Shown: positions 1 through 9,363, numbered from the stretch's first letter. The stretch is 64,000 nucleotides of DNA from Bacillota bacterium (GCA_023391425.1 JAEWAX010000098.1:1-64000), one strand, 5' to 3'. Translations and numbers: made by a program. The notes: generated by a model from the sequence alone, not told the origin.

Positions 1-1397
1 TTATCTATATCTTCTTCCTTTTCTTTTTTTGCATGCGAGAGCCTTCTAAACAAAGTTTCCTGCATACTTGCATAGTCATTTTGTTGATCTACCGATTTTA
101 TCTTAAATTTTCTGTATTCTTGCCTTGCCGGCTTACCATCTTCGAATACCACCATTGATGCAACAATTTCAGATGATCCAGTATTTGAGATATCATATGC
201 CTCAATTCTTCTTGGCTCCCTCTCCAAATCAAGGAGCTTCACCAATTGATTAATACCTTCGGCATTTGCATTATCTTCTCTTTTAAGCCTATCTCCGTAC
301 AGTTTTAAGGAAATATCCGCATTTTGTGCAACCATTTTCACTAATTTAACAAGCTCCCCTCTTTGGGGAACTCTTAAGCTTACCTTAAAACCTCTTTTTT
401 CAGTAAGCCATTGTGATATTGTTTCATTATCTTCTATTTCATGCTGAAGTATTATTTCAGAAGGTACATACTGTACTTTATTATAAAACTGTTTTATAAA
501 CGTTGAAAGAGAATATCCTATATCTTCCTTACCTTCACCCTCAAATATATAATGCTCACGTCCGATAACTCGCCCATTCCTTATAAAAAATACCTGTATA
601 CACAAATCGGTAATATTCTGTGAGAAACCAATAATATCCCTATCCTGCCCATCTGTAGAAAGAACTTTTTGTGCCTCCGATAGTTGCAATATACTGGAAA
701 TTTTGTTTCTAAGCTGTGCCGCTTTTTCAAATTCGAGCTGCTGCGCTAAATTCTCCATCTGAGATTTTAAATCATTTAATATCTCTTCATATTGTCCTCC
801 TAGAAAAGAACAAATTTTCTTCATCATATTACGATATTCTTCTTTGTTCACTTCTCCTTGACAAGGAGCAAGACATTGCTTCATATGATAATTAAGGCAA
901 GGACGTGATTTCCCAATATCTCTTGGTAAATTTTTATTACAGGTCTTTATTGGAAACAGCTTTTTTAGAGTATCTATTGCATCATTAACTGCGAAACCAC
1001 TTGAATATGGTCCAAAATACTTCGCACCATCCTTTTCTACTCGCCGCGTTTTAAGTAGGCGCGGATATTCCTCATTCATAGTTACTTTTATATATGGATA
1101 ATGTTTATCATCTTTTAATAAAATATTGTATTTAGGCTTGTATTTTTTTATTAAATTACATTCCAGCATTAATGCTTCAACTTCAGTATCTGTAACAATA
1201 TATTCAAATTCATTTATTTTTGAAACCATTGCTTGAACCTTAGGAGGGTGGTTTAAGGATTGCTGGAAATATTGTCTTACTCTATTTTTCAGTACCACTG
1301 CTTTGCCGACATAGATAACAATACCATTAATATCTCTCATTATATATACGCCAGGCTTATCTGGTAATTTTTTTAGTTCTTCATGGATATCAAACAA
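1..1397 (-). CDS. uvrC: UvrC, excinuclease ABC subunit C (3' end outside window)
   Basis: UvrC makes the two incisions around UvrA/UvrB-marked DNA lesions in nucleotide excision repair. About 465 codons are visible; the C-terminus lies beyond base 1. The N-terminus starts MFDIHEELKKLPDKPGVYIM and carries the GIY-YIG nuclease signature (GVYIM, then VIYVGKA). A Cys-rich stretch (CNKNL...CLNYH...CLAPC) matches the family's metal-cluster cysteines, a UVR-like helical region follows, and the start of the C-terminal endonuclease is seen at AYDISNTG. I chose the TTG at 1397 because GAGGTG lies 6 bases upstream; the in-frame GTG at 1406 sits inside that ribosome binding site. The HPr-like gene lies upstream on the same strand with a hairpin between them. 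Confidence 0.95.
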   Translation of the reverse strand, partial: MFDIHEELKKLPDKPGVYIMRDINGIVIYVGKAVVLKNRVRQYFQQSLNHPPKVQAMVSKINEFEYIVTDTEVEALMLECNLIKKYKPKYNILLKDDKHYPYIKVTMNEEYPRLLKTRRVEKDGAKYFGPYSSGFAVNDAIDTLKKLFPIKTCNKNLPRDIGKSRPCLNYHMKQCLAPCQGEVNKEEYRNMMKKICSFLGGQYEEILNDLKSQMENLAQQLEFEKAAQLRNKISSILQLSEAQKVLSTDGQDRDIIGFSQNITDLCIQVFFIRNGRVIGREHYIFEGEGKEDIGYSLSTFIKQFYNKVQYVPSEIILQHEIEDNETISQWLTEKRGFKVSLRVPQRGELVKLVKMVAQNADISLKLYGDRLKREDNANAEGINQLVKLLDLEREPRRIEAYDISNTGSSEIVASMVVFEDGKPARQEYRKFKIKSVDQQNDYASMQETLFRRLSHAKKEKEEDID

Positions 1398-1458
1398 ATA
1401 ATTCACCTCGTAGAGTCCAATAATACTAAAATGATGTTTCTCCTAATATTACAAAAGT

Positions 1459-1482
1459 GCTGTGACTTAAATAAGCCACAGC
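1459..1482 (-). terminator. hairpin between the HPr-like gene and uvrC
   Basis: GCTGTG and CACAGC arms with inner CTTA/TAAG pairing and a short loop are followed on the minus strand by a CACTTTTGT run. It lies just downstream of the HPr-like stop codon and fits a weak intrinsic terminator for that gene. Confidence 0.5.
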
Positions 1483-1502
1483 CAGTTTGTATCTCCTAAT
1501 AT

Positions 1503-1760
1503 TTAAAATCCTGTTAAAAAATATTCTGAAATCTCTTTTGACGCAATTTCCTCATCTTCTCCATCAGTTATAATACTAATGGTGGATTGTCTCTCAACTC
1601 CAAGTGAAAGCAATCCTAAAAGGCTTTTTGCATTAGCCCTTCTCTCTCCCTTTTCTAACCAAATGCTAGAACTGAATTTGGATACCTTTTGTACAAGCAA
1701 AGCTGCTGCTTTAGAATCCAACCCAGATGGGCAGTTTATAACTACTTTATTTGATATCAT
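1503..1760 (-). CDS. HPr-family (Crh-like) protein lacking His15
   Basis: 85-residue HPr-fold protein. The best start is ATG 1760 (MISNKVVINC), preceded by a GGGGGAAC stretch; an upstream in-frame start would add 25 unlikely residues. The fold landmarks are present, including AKSLLGLLSLG with Ser at exactly position 46, the HPrK/P regulatory site. The active-site loop reads GLDSKAAAL, so position 15 is Asp instead of the PTS phospho-acceptor His and position 17 is Lys instead of Arg. It therefore should not relay phosphate from enzyme I. B. subtilis Crh, with Gln15 and Ser46, acts only as a CcpA co-effector; a similar regulatory role is inferred here, not shown. Confidence 0.85.
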   Translation of the reverse strand: MISNKVVINCPSGLDSKAAALLVQKVSKFSSSIWLEKGERRANAKSLLGLLSLGVERQSTISIITDGEDEEIASKEISEYFLTGF

Positions 1761-1880
1761 ATTTGTGTTCCCCCAATTTCTTATACTTGAGAATATATAT
1801 TTTCTATTATACCAAAGAAAGTCTAAATAAATCAAATTTTGAAAACATTATATTTAAATACATGAAAATTGTAAGGCTGC

Positions 1881-2798
1881 CTAGTTAATTTTAGTATAAC
1901 TATTTAACTTTGTATTCTTTCCAAAGCCAGTATCTATTATCGTTCCTATACCAAAGGAAACCATCGCTAATTCTAATAATATAAAACATAAACCATATAT
2001 CATCAATGCCAAATAAGATCCTGCAGGTAATAAAATTAATGGTACGATTTTAAAAATACTAATTATAATATGTCCTACAAAAAATTCTAAATATATTGTT
2101 GATTTTTCATTATTATTTTTAAATATAATAGTTCCAAGATATATACTTGCAATAATATTAGCGAAGAGTATTATCAGAACATATAATATTGGAATTATAA
2201 CTAGAAATATTAAAAATGCTAAAACTATAGTACAACTGATTATTATTAAGATTCCCAACACTAATCGTCTTGGAATTCCAGATTTCATAGAGTATGACAT
2301 AGTTCTATATCTTGCTGTAAAAATACTAATTAAAATAAGTCCGGCAATTAATGTTATTAAGGAAAATATTATTAACGTGTTTATAATAATACCATTTGAT
2401 TTAAATAATGAAATAATATCGACGTCAATTGATAATTTAGATCCCGATATAGAAACGCTGTCAGCCTTCTCTAGTTTTCCTATAGAAACTAAATTGCCTT
2501 GTACCTTAGAATTACCTTGAATATTTACCTCACCAAGTACAGATACAACATCTTCGCTTACATTCCCATCAATAGTTGCCTTTCCAAATATAACAATTAC
2601 ACTTCCATTAATATCGGTCCGTATATCTGCAGAACCCATAACTACAGTTATGTTCCCAGAACTTTTTTCATTTACTATTTTATCTGATAAAACAATAAGA
2701 TCACTTATTGTTAGGTCATTCTGCGAGGCATAAACCATACATGGTACAAATAATGAGAATATAAGCGAAACTAAAACAACCTTTAAAAGTCTATTCAT
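1881..2798 (-). CDS. membrane protein with exported bactofilin-like repeat region
   Basis: 305 residues. A signal-peptide-like N-terminus (residues 1-25) precedes about 100 residues of short beta-strand repeats rich in G-N/D-I/V-x-V patterns (GNITVVMG, GSVIVIFG, EDVVSVLG), resembling polymer-forming/bactofilin-like beta-helical repeats. Four or so hydrophobic helices follow, from about residue 137 on. Its ATG overlaps the anti-sigma stop codon (ATGA), so it is the third gene of a translationally coupled ECF sigma / anti-sigma operon and probably belongs to the same envelope response. No enzymatic motif was recognised, and the bactofilin comparison is by repeat pattern only. Confidence 0.7.
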   Translation of the reverse strand: MNRLLKVVLVSLIFSLFVPCMVYASQNDLTISDLIVLSDKIVNEKSSGNITVVMGSADIRTDINGSVIVIFGKATIDGNVSEDVVSVLGEVNIQGNSKVQGNLVSIGKLEKADSVSISGSKLSIDVDIISLFKSNGIIINTLIIFSLITLIAGLILISIFTARYRTMSYSMKSGIPRRLVLGILIIISCTIVLAFLIFLVIIPILYVLIILFANIIASIYLGTIIFKNNNEKSTIYLEFFVGHIIISIFKIVPLILLPAGSYLALMIYGLCFILLELAMVSFGIGTIIDTGFGKNTKLNSYTKIN

Positions 2799-3379
2799 TG
2801 CAATCCTCCATTATCCATTGCAGTCCTTGCGCCACCAGTTTTAACCATTTTGAAAAAGGTTTTCAGGCTCATGAATAATAGAATACCAAGAACAATATAT
2901 GCATAGTAATAAGTTTTATAGATAGATGCTGCAACACCAGCTATTGCAATGATAATTCCTTTACCCATGCTACTTGCTACTGAAAAGAATTCATTTGAAT
3001 AATAACTTATCAAATCAACAAAATGAACAACATTAGTGGGTGCTTTCAGGCAATCCCAAAGTAATCCCCCAAAAAATATAACAAATATAAAGGATACCGC
3101 AATCGACAAAATATCATATACAAAGGTACTATCTCCAATATGCTTTTTGTACATTTTGACTTCATTTTCTATCCTGTTCATTACTTGACACTCAAAATCC
3201 TCAGGAGGCTCAATTTCTGAGTTCTGTTCAACAACAGCAAATATCTCTTTTAAACCAACAAATTCTTCTGAACAAGCGGTACAAATTTTAAGATGCTGTT
3301 TTAGCTGAGCTTCTTCAATATCGTTTAGTTCCCTATCAAAGAATTTCATCATATAGTTTTGTGAATCATTACATTTCAT
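2795..3379 (-). CDS. anti-sigma factor with N-terminal zinc-finger (zf-HC2) domain
   Basis: 194 residues. The N-terminal 45 residues carry the zinc anti-sigma signature: Cys3, then HLKICTACSEEF giving the H-x3-C-x2-C arrangement. Two hydrophobic segments follow, around residues 90-115 and 140-175, placing the protein in the membrane with the zinc domain in the cytoplasm. The start ATG overlaps the sigma-factor stop by ATGA, and the RBS AGGAGG sits within the end of the sigma gene. It most likely sequesters the adjacent ECF sigma factor until an envelope signal arrives; the signal is unknown. Confidence 0.85.
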   Translation of the reverse strand: MKCNDSQNYMMKFFDRELNDIEEAQLKQHLKICTACSEEFVGLKEIFAVVEQNSEIEPPEDFECQVMNRIENEVKMYKKHIGDSTFVYDILSIAVSFIFVIFFGGLLWDCLKAPTNVVHFVDLISYYSNEFFSVASSMGKGIIIAIAGVAASIYKTYYYAYIVLGILLFMSLKTFFKMVKTGGARTAMDNGGLQ

Positions 3380-3948
3380 AATACCTCCTCCTTTCTTGCT
3401 CTATCAAGTTTTTCTTTTAACATTAGCCTCGCTCTGTAAAGCCTGTTTTTTATAATTGACATTGGTTCATTCAGTATCTTTGTCATCTCTTCATATGACA
3501 TCCCATTATTATGAAAGAGAACTATTAATACTTTATATTTTTCTGGCAATTCATTAATAGCTTTATTTATTAATTGCGTTCTTTGATTTTTTATCAAAGT
3601 ATCTTCTGGTGTATCAACATCGCTTGAGACTCCAATTGCATCATCTAGAGTAACCGTGTCTTGTTTTTTCTTTCTGAGAGTATCAAGACATAAATTAGAA
3701 GTGATTTTCACAATCCATGTTGACATCTTATATTCCGGATTATATTTTTCAAGAGATTTGTAAAGTCTAATAAAAACCTCTTGGGAAACATCATTTACTT
3801 CTTCTCTATCTGATATCATTTTATAAACTACACTATATACTAATTTTTTATATTTAGTTACAATTTCTTCAAACGCACTGCTATCACCGTTTATACATCG
3901 TGATACCAGTTCTGCATCTGTCTGCACCTGCACCAACGCTCGATACAC
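3376..3948 (-). CDS. ECF-type RNA polymerase sigma factor (sigma-70 family)
   Basis: About 190 residues. Region 2 reads FEEIVTKYKKLVYSVVYKMI with the DVSQEVFIRLYKSL core-binding helix. Region 4 is LPEKYKVLIVLFHNNGMSYEEM followed by the IKNRLYRARLMLKEKL recognition helix. It is a SigW/SigV-like ECF factor directing a small regulon. The longest frame starts at GTG 3948, but an AAGGGGG stretch directly abuts that GTG, so the TTG at 3936 or GTG at 3933 may be the true start. It heads a coupled operon with its anti-sigma factor and a membrane protein. Confidence 0.9.
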   Translation of the reverse strand: MYRALVQVQTDAELVSRCINGDSSAFEEIVTKYKKLVYSVVYKMISDREEVNDVSQEVFIRLYKSLEKYNPEYKMSTWIVKITSNLCLDTLRKKKQDTVTLDDAIGVSSDVDTPEDTLIKNQRTQLINKAINELPEKYKVLIVLFHNNGMSYEEMTKILNEPMSIIKNRLYRARLMLKEKLDRARKEEVL

Positions 3949-4095
3949 CCCCTTGCAATATATAAAATAGAACTCTGCATAAAGTAATCCAAAGTGTGTG
4001 CGAAGTAGCAGAATATACGTTTTATTATATATTTATATAATAGTTACGTTAATATTTTTAATTTGTCTGAATAAAATAATTAGTATATTTTTATG

Positions 4096-6501
4096 TTATT
4101 TTCTTCGTTTTCCGGTATTTAATACTGCAGTTGAAAAACGTTCTAGTTTTTGACTGACGAGGTAATTAATTGTTGATTTCTTATATTTTCCGTCAGCGCC
4201 CTTTTCACCCGCCTCCATATCCGTTAATAATTCTATACCCTCATCTATCGTTTTAACAGGATATATATGAAAAAGCTTTTTGCGTACTGCATTCACAACT
4301 TCATCATTTAGTACAAGATTTTTAATATTTTGGTAAGGTATTATTACTCCTTGTTCACCTGTTAATCCTCTAACCTTGCACAACTCAAAGAATCCCTCAA
4401 TTTTATAGGTTACTCCACCAACAGGTTGTATTTCTCCCTTTTGATTGACAGAACCTGTTACAGCTATATATTGCTTTATCGGTACATCTGAAAGGCTTGA
4501 TAAAATAGCATACAGCTCAGCACTAGATGCACTATCTCCATCTACGCCTCCATATAATTGTTCAAAGCACAGGCTCGCTGATAATGATAATGGAAAATCT
4601 TGAGCGTATTTTTGACCAATATAACCACTTAATATTAAAACGCCCTTACTATGAGAGGTTCCACTGAGTTCAACTTCTCTTTCAACATTCACTATACCGC
4701 TTTCACCTATATATGTTGATGCGGTTATTCTTGCAGGTTTTCCAAAGGAGTAATCTCCCATGTCCATAACAGTTAGTCCATTTATTTGTCCAACTTGTCT
4801 ACCTGCTGTATCCACCATTAGCGTGCCCTCATTTAGCATATCTAGCATCTTTTTATCAAGCCTATTACATCTGTAGATCTTTTCGCCAATAGCCTGTTTT
4901 ACATGCTTTGCCTTTACTAGTTTCGAGCCATCGCATTGTGCCCACATACACGATTCACACAAGATTTCAACAATATCATTAAATCTTGTTGAAAGCTTCT
5001 GCTGATCCTCAACTAGCCAAGATGCATATTCAACAACCTTTGCCACACCAGTCTTGTCATAATGAAGAGTATTCTCTTTTTTACAAAAACCACTTATGAA
5101 AGATGCAAGCTTTAATATATTCTCATCGTTTCGCTCCATCTCTTCATCAAAATCTGCTTTTACCTTAAAAAGCTTTCGAAAGTCCTCTTCATATTCATAT
5201 AATAGTTGATATATAGATGTGCTTCCAACTAATATAACCTTAATATCGACAGGTATTGACTGAGGCTTAAGTGCTGGAACAGCTACTACACCTGTTTGGT
5301 CCTTCATACTTTCAATTGTAATTTTCTTGGTTTTTAACACTCTATTAATCGCTTCGTATGCCTGGGGATTACTTAATACTTCCTTTGCTTGAAGTATCAT
5401 GTAGCCACCATTTGCTAAATGAAACAGACCTGGTTTTATTTTTGTATAATCTGTAGAAACTGAGCCAAATTCATTTTCATATTCTATCTTACCAATTAAA
5501 TTAGGGTATGTAGGATTATAATCAATAATAACAGGTGCACCCTTTAGGCTACTATTATCAACCAGAACATTTACCTTATATTTGTAAATTGGTGTCTCTT
5601 CTTTTTGAATCCATGGAATAATAAATTGTGGCTGTTCCTCACTTGCTTCCTCTTCTTTAAAGTCATCGAGGTTGTCTAATATATCCTGTTGGACTTTTTC
5701 TAAATAATCTTCAATCTCATCGAATTTTTTATACTTTTCCTTTAGGTCGTTTATCTGAACTCCAAGTGCCATTAGTGCTATCTTTTTTTCCCATTCAGAT
5801 ACCTTTTGTTTGGTTTCCTTATCATTGTTTTTTAGTTTACGAATTATCTCCAATGTATCTTGTTGAAGAATATTTGTTTTCTCATTTATTTTATCTTTTA
5901 CATCTTCATCAAGCTTTTCGAATTCCTCTTCACTTATGGTCTTTCCCTCAATAATTGGCAAAAAATAAATTCCTGAACTTCCAGTGTTAACCTTAAATCC
6001 ATGTGCTTGCGCATCCTCACTTAATTTACTTAAGAGCTCATCTTTTATGCTTTCATATTCGTCCAAGATTTCTGATTTTTCTTTTTCATATTGCTCATTA
6101 TCAAATGCATTTGCAATTTCTTGCTTAATTGTCTTAACAAACTCTTCCATATCGCTTTGAAATTTCTTTCCTGTACCAGCTGGAAGATTAATTGCCATCG
6201 GCTGATTTGGTTTGCTAAAATTATAAATATAGCACCAATCATCGGGTACACTTTGGCTTGCTGCAACCTCATTGACCAACTGCTTAGCAAAACTGGTTTT
6301 GCCTGTACCTGTAGGTCCAGACATATAAATATTGTAGCCTCTCATTTTCATTTGAAGGCCAAACTTCATAGCTTTAGTTGCCCTCTCCTGCCCGATAATT
6401 CCATCATATATACCTAATTTTGACGTGTCTTTAAATGGGAATGAATTTATATTACACTTATTCTCCAATTCCTGATACAAAAGTTCCTTTGGTTTAGACA
6501 T
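4096..6501 (-). CDS. Lon-family ATP-dependent protease (LonB-like, AAA + S16 domains)
   Basis: 801 residues from ATG 6501, which is preceded by GGAGGGTAC; an upstream in-frame ATG at 6531 would overlap rimI and lacks an RBS. The N-terminal AAA ATPase has Walker A in MSGPTGTGKTSFAKQ. A long coiled-coil insert follows (about residues 130-290), as in the clostridial Lon-like proteins without the classical LAN domain. The C-terminal S16 protease domain has the catalytic Ser in GGVDGDSASSAEL and the Lys in the GVTYKIEGF region. It probably degrades selected or misfolded cytoplasmic proteins. It lies 22 bases after rimI and may be co-transcribed with the tsaE-tsaB-rimI group. Confidence 0.88.
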   Translation of the reverse strand: MSKPKELLYQELENKCNINSFPFKDTSKLGIYDGIIGQERATKAMKFGLQMKMRGYNIYMSGPTGTGKTSFAKQLVNEVAASQSVPDDWCYIYNFSKPNQPMAINLPAGTGKKFQSDMEEFVKTIKQEIANAFDNEQYEKEKSEILDEYESIKDELLSKLSEDAQAHGFKVNTGSSGIYFLPIIEGKTISEEEFEKLDEDVKDKINEKTNILQQDTLEIIRKLKNNDKETKQKVSEWEKKIALMALGVQINDLKEKYKKFDEIEDYLEKVQQDILDNLDDFKEEEASEEQPQFIIPWIQKEETPIYKYKVNVLVDNSSLKGAPVIIDYNPTYPNLIGKIEYENEFGSVSTDYTKIKPGLFHLANGGYMILQAKEVLSNPQAYEAINRVLKTKKITIESMKDQTGVVAVPALKPQSIPVDIKVILVGSTSIYQLLYEYEEDFRKLFKVKADFDEEMERNDENILKLASFISGFCKKENTLHYDKTGVAKVVEYASWLVEDQQKLSTRFNDIVEILCESCMWAQCDGSKLVKAKHVKQAIGEKIYRCNRLDKKMLDMLNEGTLMVDTAGRQVGQINGLTVMDMGDYSFGKPARITASTYIGESGIVNVEREVELSGTSHSKGVLILSGYIGQKYAQDFPLSLSASLCFEQLYGGVDGDSASSAELYAILSSLSDVPIKQYIAVTGSVNQKGEIQPVGGVTYKIEGFFELCKVRGLTGEQGVIIPYQNIKNLVLNDEVVNAVRKKLFHIYPVKTIDEGIELLTDMEAGEKGADGKYKKSTINYLVSQKLERFSTAVLNTGKRRK

Positions 6502-6523
6502 ATGTACCCTCCACTTAATAAAT

Positions 6524-6973
6524 TTAATCATGTCTCCACATAATTAATGCATCCTCACCTGTGTCTGCATAATAGCCTTTTCGCATTCCTTCTATAGCAA
6601 ACCCATATTTTACATATAGTTTCTGGGCTGCACTATTACTCTTACGTACCTCAAGTGTAAGACTTTTTATATCCTTTTCATCACATACTTCCAGAATTTT
6701 ATCCATTATTTTTGATGCCGCTCCACACCGTCTGAATTCAGGGTGTACCGCTATATTTGTTATATGTCCCTCATCAAAAATTCTCCATAAACCACCATAA
6801 CCGATAACTTTACCATCATATATAGCTACAAAATAAATTGCTAATTCATTAGTGGTCAGCTCTTCTAAAAAAGAATTTCTTGACCAAGGTATCTTGAAGC
6901 TTAGATTTTCTACCACCATTACACCATCAAGATGCTCTTTTTTCATTTCTTCTATTTGAATATTGTCAATCAT
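6524..6973 (-). CDS. rimI: RimI, ribosomal-protein-S18-alanine N-acetyltransferase
   Basis: 149-residue GNAT acetyltransferase that acetylates the N-terminal alanine of ribosomal protein S18. The acetyl-CoA loop is visible as VHPEFRRCGAASKIMDKIL, followed by LTLEVRKSNSAAQKLYVKYGF and the C-terminal YYADTGEDALIMWR typical of RimI. The gene lies 16 bases downstream of tsaB in the classical tsaE-tsaB-rimI order. AGGTAGAGGTAA precedes the ATG. Assignment rests on both family motifs and context. Confidence 0.92.
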   Translation of the reverse strand: MIDNIQIEEMKKEHLDGVMVVENLSFKIPWSRNSFLEELTTNELAIYFVAIYDGKVIGYGGLWRIFDEGHITNIAVHPEFRRCGAASKIMDKILEVCDEKDIKSLTLEVRKSNSAAQKLYVKYGFAIEGMRKGYYADTGEDALIMWRHD

Positions 6974-6989
6974 TTACCTCTACCTTTTT

Positions 6990-7709
6990 TCAATCATTTA
7001 CTTCTAGCTTCTTTTCAATCATTTCTCTTTCGCGCTCAGCTTGTGACTTTCTTAAATAGAAGGGTACCATATCATAACAGCTTTCTAATTTTCCCTCTAA
7101 GAATGCGTTACGCGCCAGCATCGCCACTGATGAAGCATTGGCTAGTGCTGTATTTGGTGGTGCAATACTTAGTCTGTCCCCTAACTGTGCTGCGAAATAA
7201 TCTTTATGAAGAGTACAAGCATCACCTAGCAAAACTATCTCTCCTTGCATTGAACGAATTATATCAACTAATTCATTTATATGTATCCCTAAGTAATCTG
7301 TGAGTCTTTCAAGCTTACCATTAGTAAATTTATATATGGCTGTAAACACCTGGCTATTTCTAGCATCAATTATTGGGCATATTATAGCCTTTGATGTCGA
7401 AAGATTACAAGCTAAAGCATCTAGCGTATTGATACTTATCACTGGCTTCGCTGCTGCAAAAGCCATAGCCTTAACTGTTGTTACTCCTATACGAAGTCCT
7501 GTAAACGAGCCGGGCCCAATTGATGCAGCAAAGGCATCCATATCTTTAGCGCTGAGTCCGACTTTTTCCAAAAGATTTTCAACCATTGGCATTAGCCTCT
7601 GAGAATGTGTTTTACCTTTATTACAGCTATATTCTCCTATAATAACATCATCTTCCAATATCGCCACTGATGCAACATTTGTAGATGTATCTAAAGCAAG
7701 TATCCTCAT
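6990..7709 (-). CDS. tsaB: TsaB, tRNA threonylcarbamoyladenosine (t6A) biosynthesis protein
   Basis: 239-residue ASKHA-fold protein starting MRILALDTSTNVASVAIL, with the TsaB segment AFAASIGPGSFTGLRIGVTTVKAMAF (residues about 60-85). TsaB is the non-catalytic partner of TsaD and, with TsaE, transfers threonylcarbamoyl to A37 of ANN-decoding tRNAs. It lies 12 bases downstream of tsaE and 16 bases upstream of rimI, so one transcript is likely. Length is typical of the family. Confidence 0.95.
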   Translation of the reverse strand: MRILALDTSTNVASVAILEDDVIIGEYSCNKGKTHSQRLMPMVENLLEKVGLSAKDMDAFAASIGPGSFTGLRIGVTTVKAMAFAAAKPVISINTLDALACNLSTSKAIICPIIDARNSQVFTAIYKFTNGKLERLTDYLGIHINELVDIIRSMQGEIVLLGDACTLHKDYFAAQLGDRLSIAPPNTALANASSVAMLARNAFLEGKLESCYDMVPFYLRKSQAEREREMIEKKLEVND

Positions 7710-7721
7710 ATACCCTCCATG

Positions 7722-8180
7722 TTATAGCTTTTCTTGATATTGCGAATATTTTTCTCCAATAAAATCAATTGATATCTCCCGCACATCAAGACCTTTAGTA
7801 AGATTCTTTTTAATTTCTATCCTTATTATTTCCTTTGGGAGTATATCTTTTATTTGTTCTCCCCACTCTATTATAGTAATGCCTTCACTATTAATATATT
7901 CTTCAAATCCTATATCAAACATCTCATCTGGGTCAGCAATTCTATAAACATCAAAATGGTATAACGGCAGCCGTCCTTCGTACTCATTTACAAGTGTAAA
8001 AGTTGGGCTAGTTATATATGAACTTATTCCAAGTGACTTGGCTATTCCATTTGTAAGCGCTGTCTTTCCAGTACCCAAATCACCCGATAAACTTATTATA
8101 TCACCAGAATTTAAAACTGCTCCTAGCTTTTTTCCAAATTCGACAGTTTCTTCAAAGGATTGTGTTTCAATTTTAAACAT
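7722..8180 (-). CDS. tsaE: TsaE, tRNA t6A biosynthesis ATPase
   Basis: About 152-residue P-loop protein. The Walker A motif is LSGDLGTGKTALTNGIAKSL, and TSPTFTLVNEYEG plus LYHFDVYRI and ITIIEWGEQI are diagnostic for TsaE (YjeE). It drives ATP-dependent turnover of the TsaB-TsaD complex during t6A37 formation. ATG 8180 is preferred because AAAGGATT lies just upstream; the ATG at 8195 would overlap the preceding gene further and has no RBS. With this start it overlaps the amidohydrolase stop by 8 bases, indicating translational coupling. Confidence 0.95.
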   Translation of the reverse strand: MFKIETQSFEETVEFGKKLGAVLNSGDIISLSGDLGTGKTALTNGIAKSLGISSYITSPTFTLVNEYEGRLPLYHFDVYRIADPDEMFDIGFEEYINSEGITIIEWGEQIKDILPKEIIRIEIKKNLTKGLDVREISIDFIGEKYSQYQEKL

Positions 8181-9363
8181 TTTGAATCCTTTCATATACT
8201 ACTATTCCATTAATGATTGTCTTTTGAACCTGAGATTTTAAATCAAATGGGTTTCTATCATAAATCACTATATCAGCATCCTTACCTTTTTGGATTGAAC
8301 CCACTCTATCGCTAATACCTACTATTTCAGCTGCATTAATTGTTATAGCCTTCATTGCTTCTTTTTCATCCATACCCTCTCTTGCGGCAATGGCAGCACA
8401 AAGACAAAGATGCTGTACTGGCACACATGGGTGGTCAGTCATTATTGCAACCTTCATACCTTGTTTTGATAAAATAGCAGGTGTCTTCAGATTCTGATTT
8501 CTCAGTTCTATCTTTGATCTATCTGTAAGCATTGGACCGACAATTGCAGATAGACCCGATTGAGCAAGTATATCCTTAATAAGGTACCCCTCTGTACAGT
8601 GGTCAAGAGTTATATCAACATCAAACTCTTTTGCTATTCTAATAGCTGTCATAATATCATCAGCCCTATGAACATGTGCCTTAAGTGGTATTTCTTTATT
8701 TAAGACCTGAATAAGTGCCTCATTCTTAAAATCAAAATCTGGCTTATCGTATTCATCTGGGTTTTTTTTGAAGCTATCCAACCGTTGTTTATACTCTCTA
8801 GCCTCAAATAAACTTTCTCTCAAAATGGCCGCAGTTGCCATTCTTGTCATGGGGGCCTGGTGCTTCTCATTATAAACTGTCTTAGGGTTTTCACCAAAAG
8901 CTACCTTCATAGCTATAGGTTGTTTCAATATCATTTCATCTACACAGCGTCCATAGGTTTTTAATGCAGCAAACTGCCCGCCTATAACATTTGCGCTTCC
9001 AGGACCAGTTACTACAGTTGTAACTCCGCTCTCATATGCCTCAACAAATGATCTATCTGCATGATAAACTGCATCTATGGCTCTCAGTTGAGGCATTACA
9101 GGGTCAGTAGACTCATTGCCGTCATCTCCCTCAAAGCCAACAGAATCCTCCCACATTCCTATATGGCTATGCGCATCAATTAGACCGGGTAAAACATAAC
9201 CACCTTTTGCATCTATTTTTATGATATCTGCTCGCAGCAAGTTCTCAACTTCACTAACATCTTGCCCAACAGCTATTATTTTGTCATTATCAACAAGTAT
9301 ATATCCATTTTCATAATCTATATCAGTCATTGTTTTTATTTTACCATTATGTATTAATAGCAT
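8173..9363 (-). CDS. amidohydrolase (imidazolonepropionase-like)
   Basis: 396 residues. The N-terminal beta-sandwich (LLIHNGKI...) leads into the metal-binding motif GLIDAHSHIGMWED (H-x-H). Further amidohydrolase features are LKAHVHRADDI, LDHCTEG and IMTDHPCVPV (second metal His and catalytic Asp), with the C-terminal KGKDADIVIYDRNPFDLKS strand. It resembles the amidohydrolase / imidazolonepropionase-related family of Clostridia; the substrate cannot be deduced. It heads the tsaE-tsaB-rimI group, overlapping tsaE by 8 bases. Confidence 0.88.
   Translation of the reverse strand: MLLIHNGKIKTMTDIDYENGYILVDNDKIIAVGQDVSEVENLLRADIIKIDAKGGYVLPGLIDAHSHIGMWEDSVGFEGDDGNESTDPVMPQLRAIDAVYHADRSFVEAYESGVTTVVTGPGSANVIGGQFAALKTYGRCVDEMILKQPIAMKVAFGENPKTVYNEKHQAPMTRMATAAILRESLFEAREYKQRLDSFKKNPDEYDKPDFDFKNEALIQVLNKEIPLKAHVHRADDIMTAIRIAKEFDVDITLDHCTEGYLIKDILAQSGLSAIVGPMLTDRSKIELRNQNLKTPAILSKQGMKVAIMTDHPCVPVQHLCLCAAIAAREGMDEKEAMKAITINAAEIVGISDRVGSIQKGKDADIVIYDRNPFDLKSQVQKTIINGIVVYERIQNV

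Noticed and set aside
1579..1830. 83-codon plus-strand ORF over the HPr-like gene
   Set aside because: It is antisense to a well-supported family member and has no RBS or family features.
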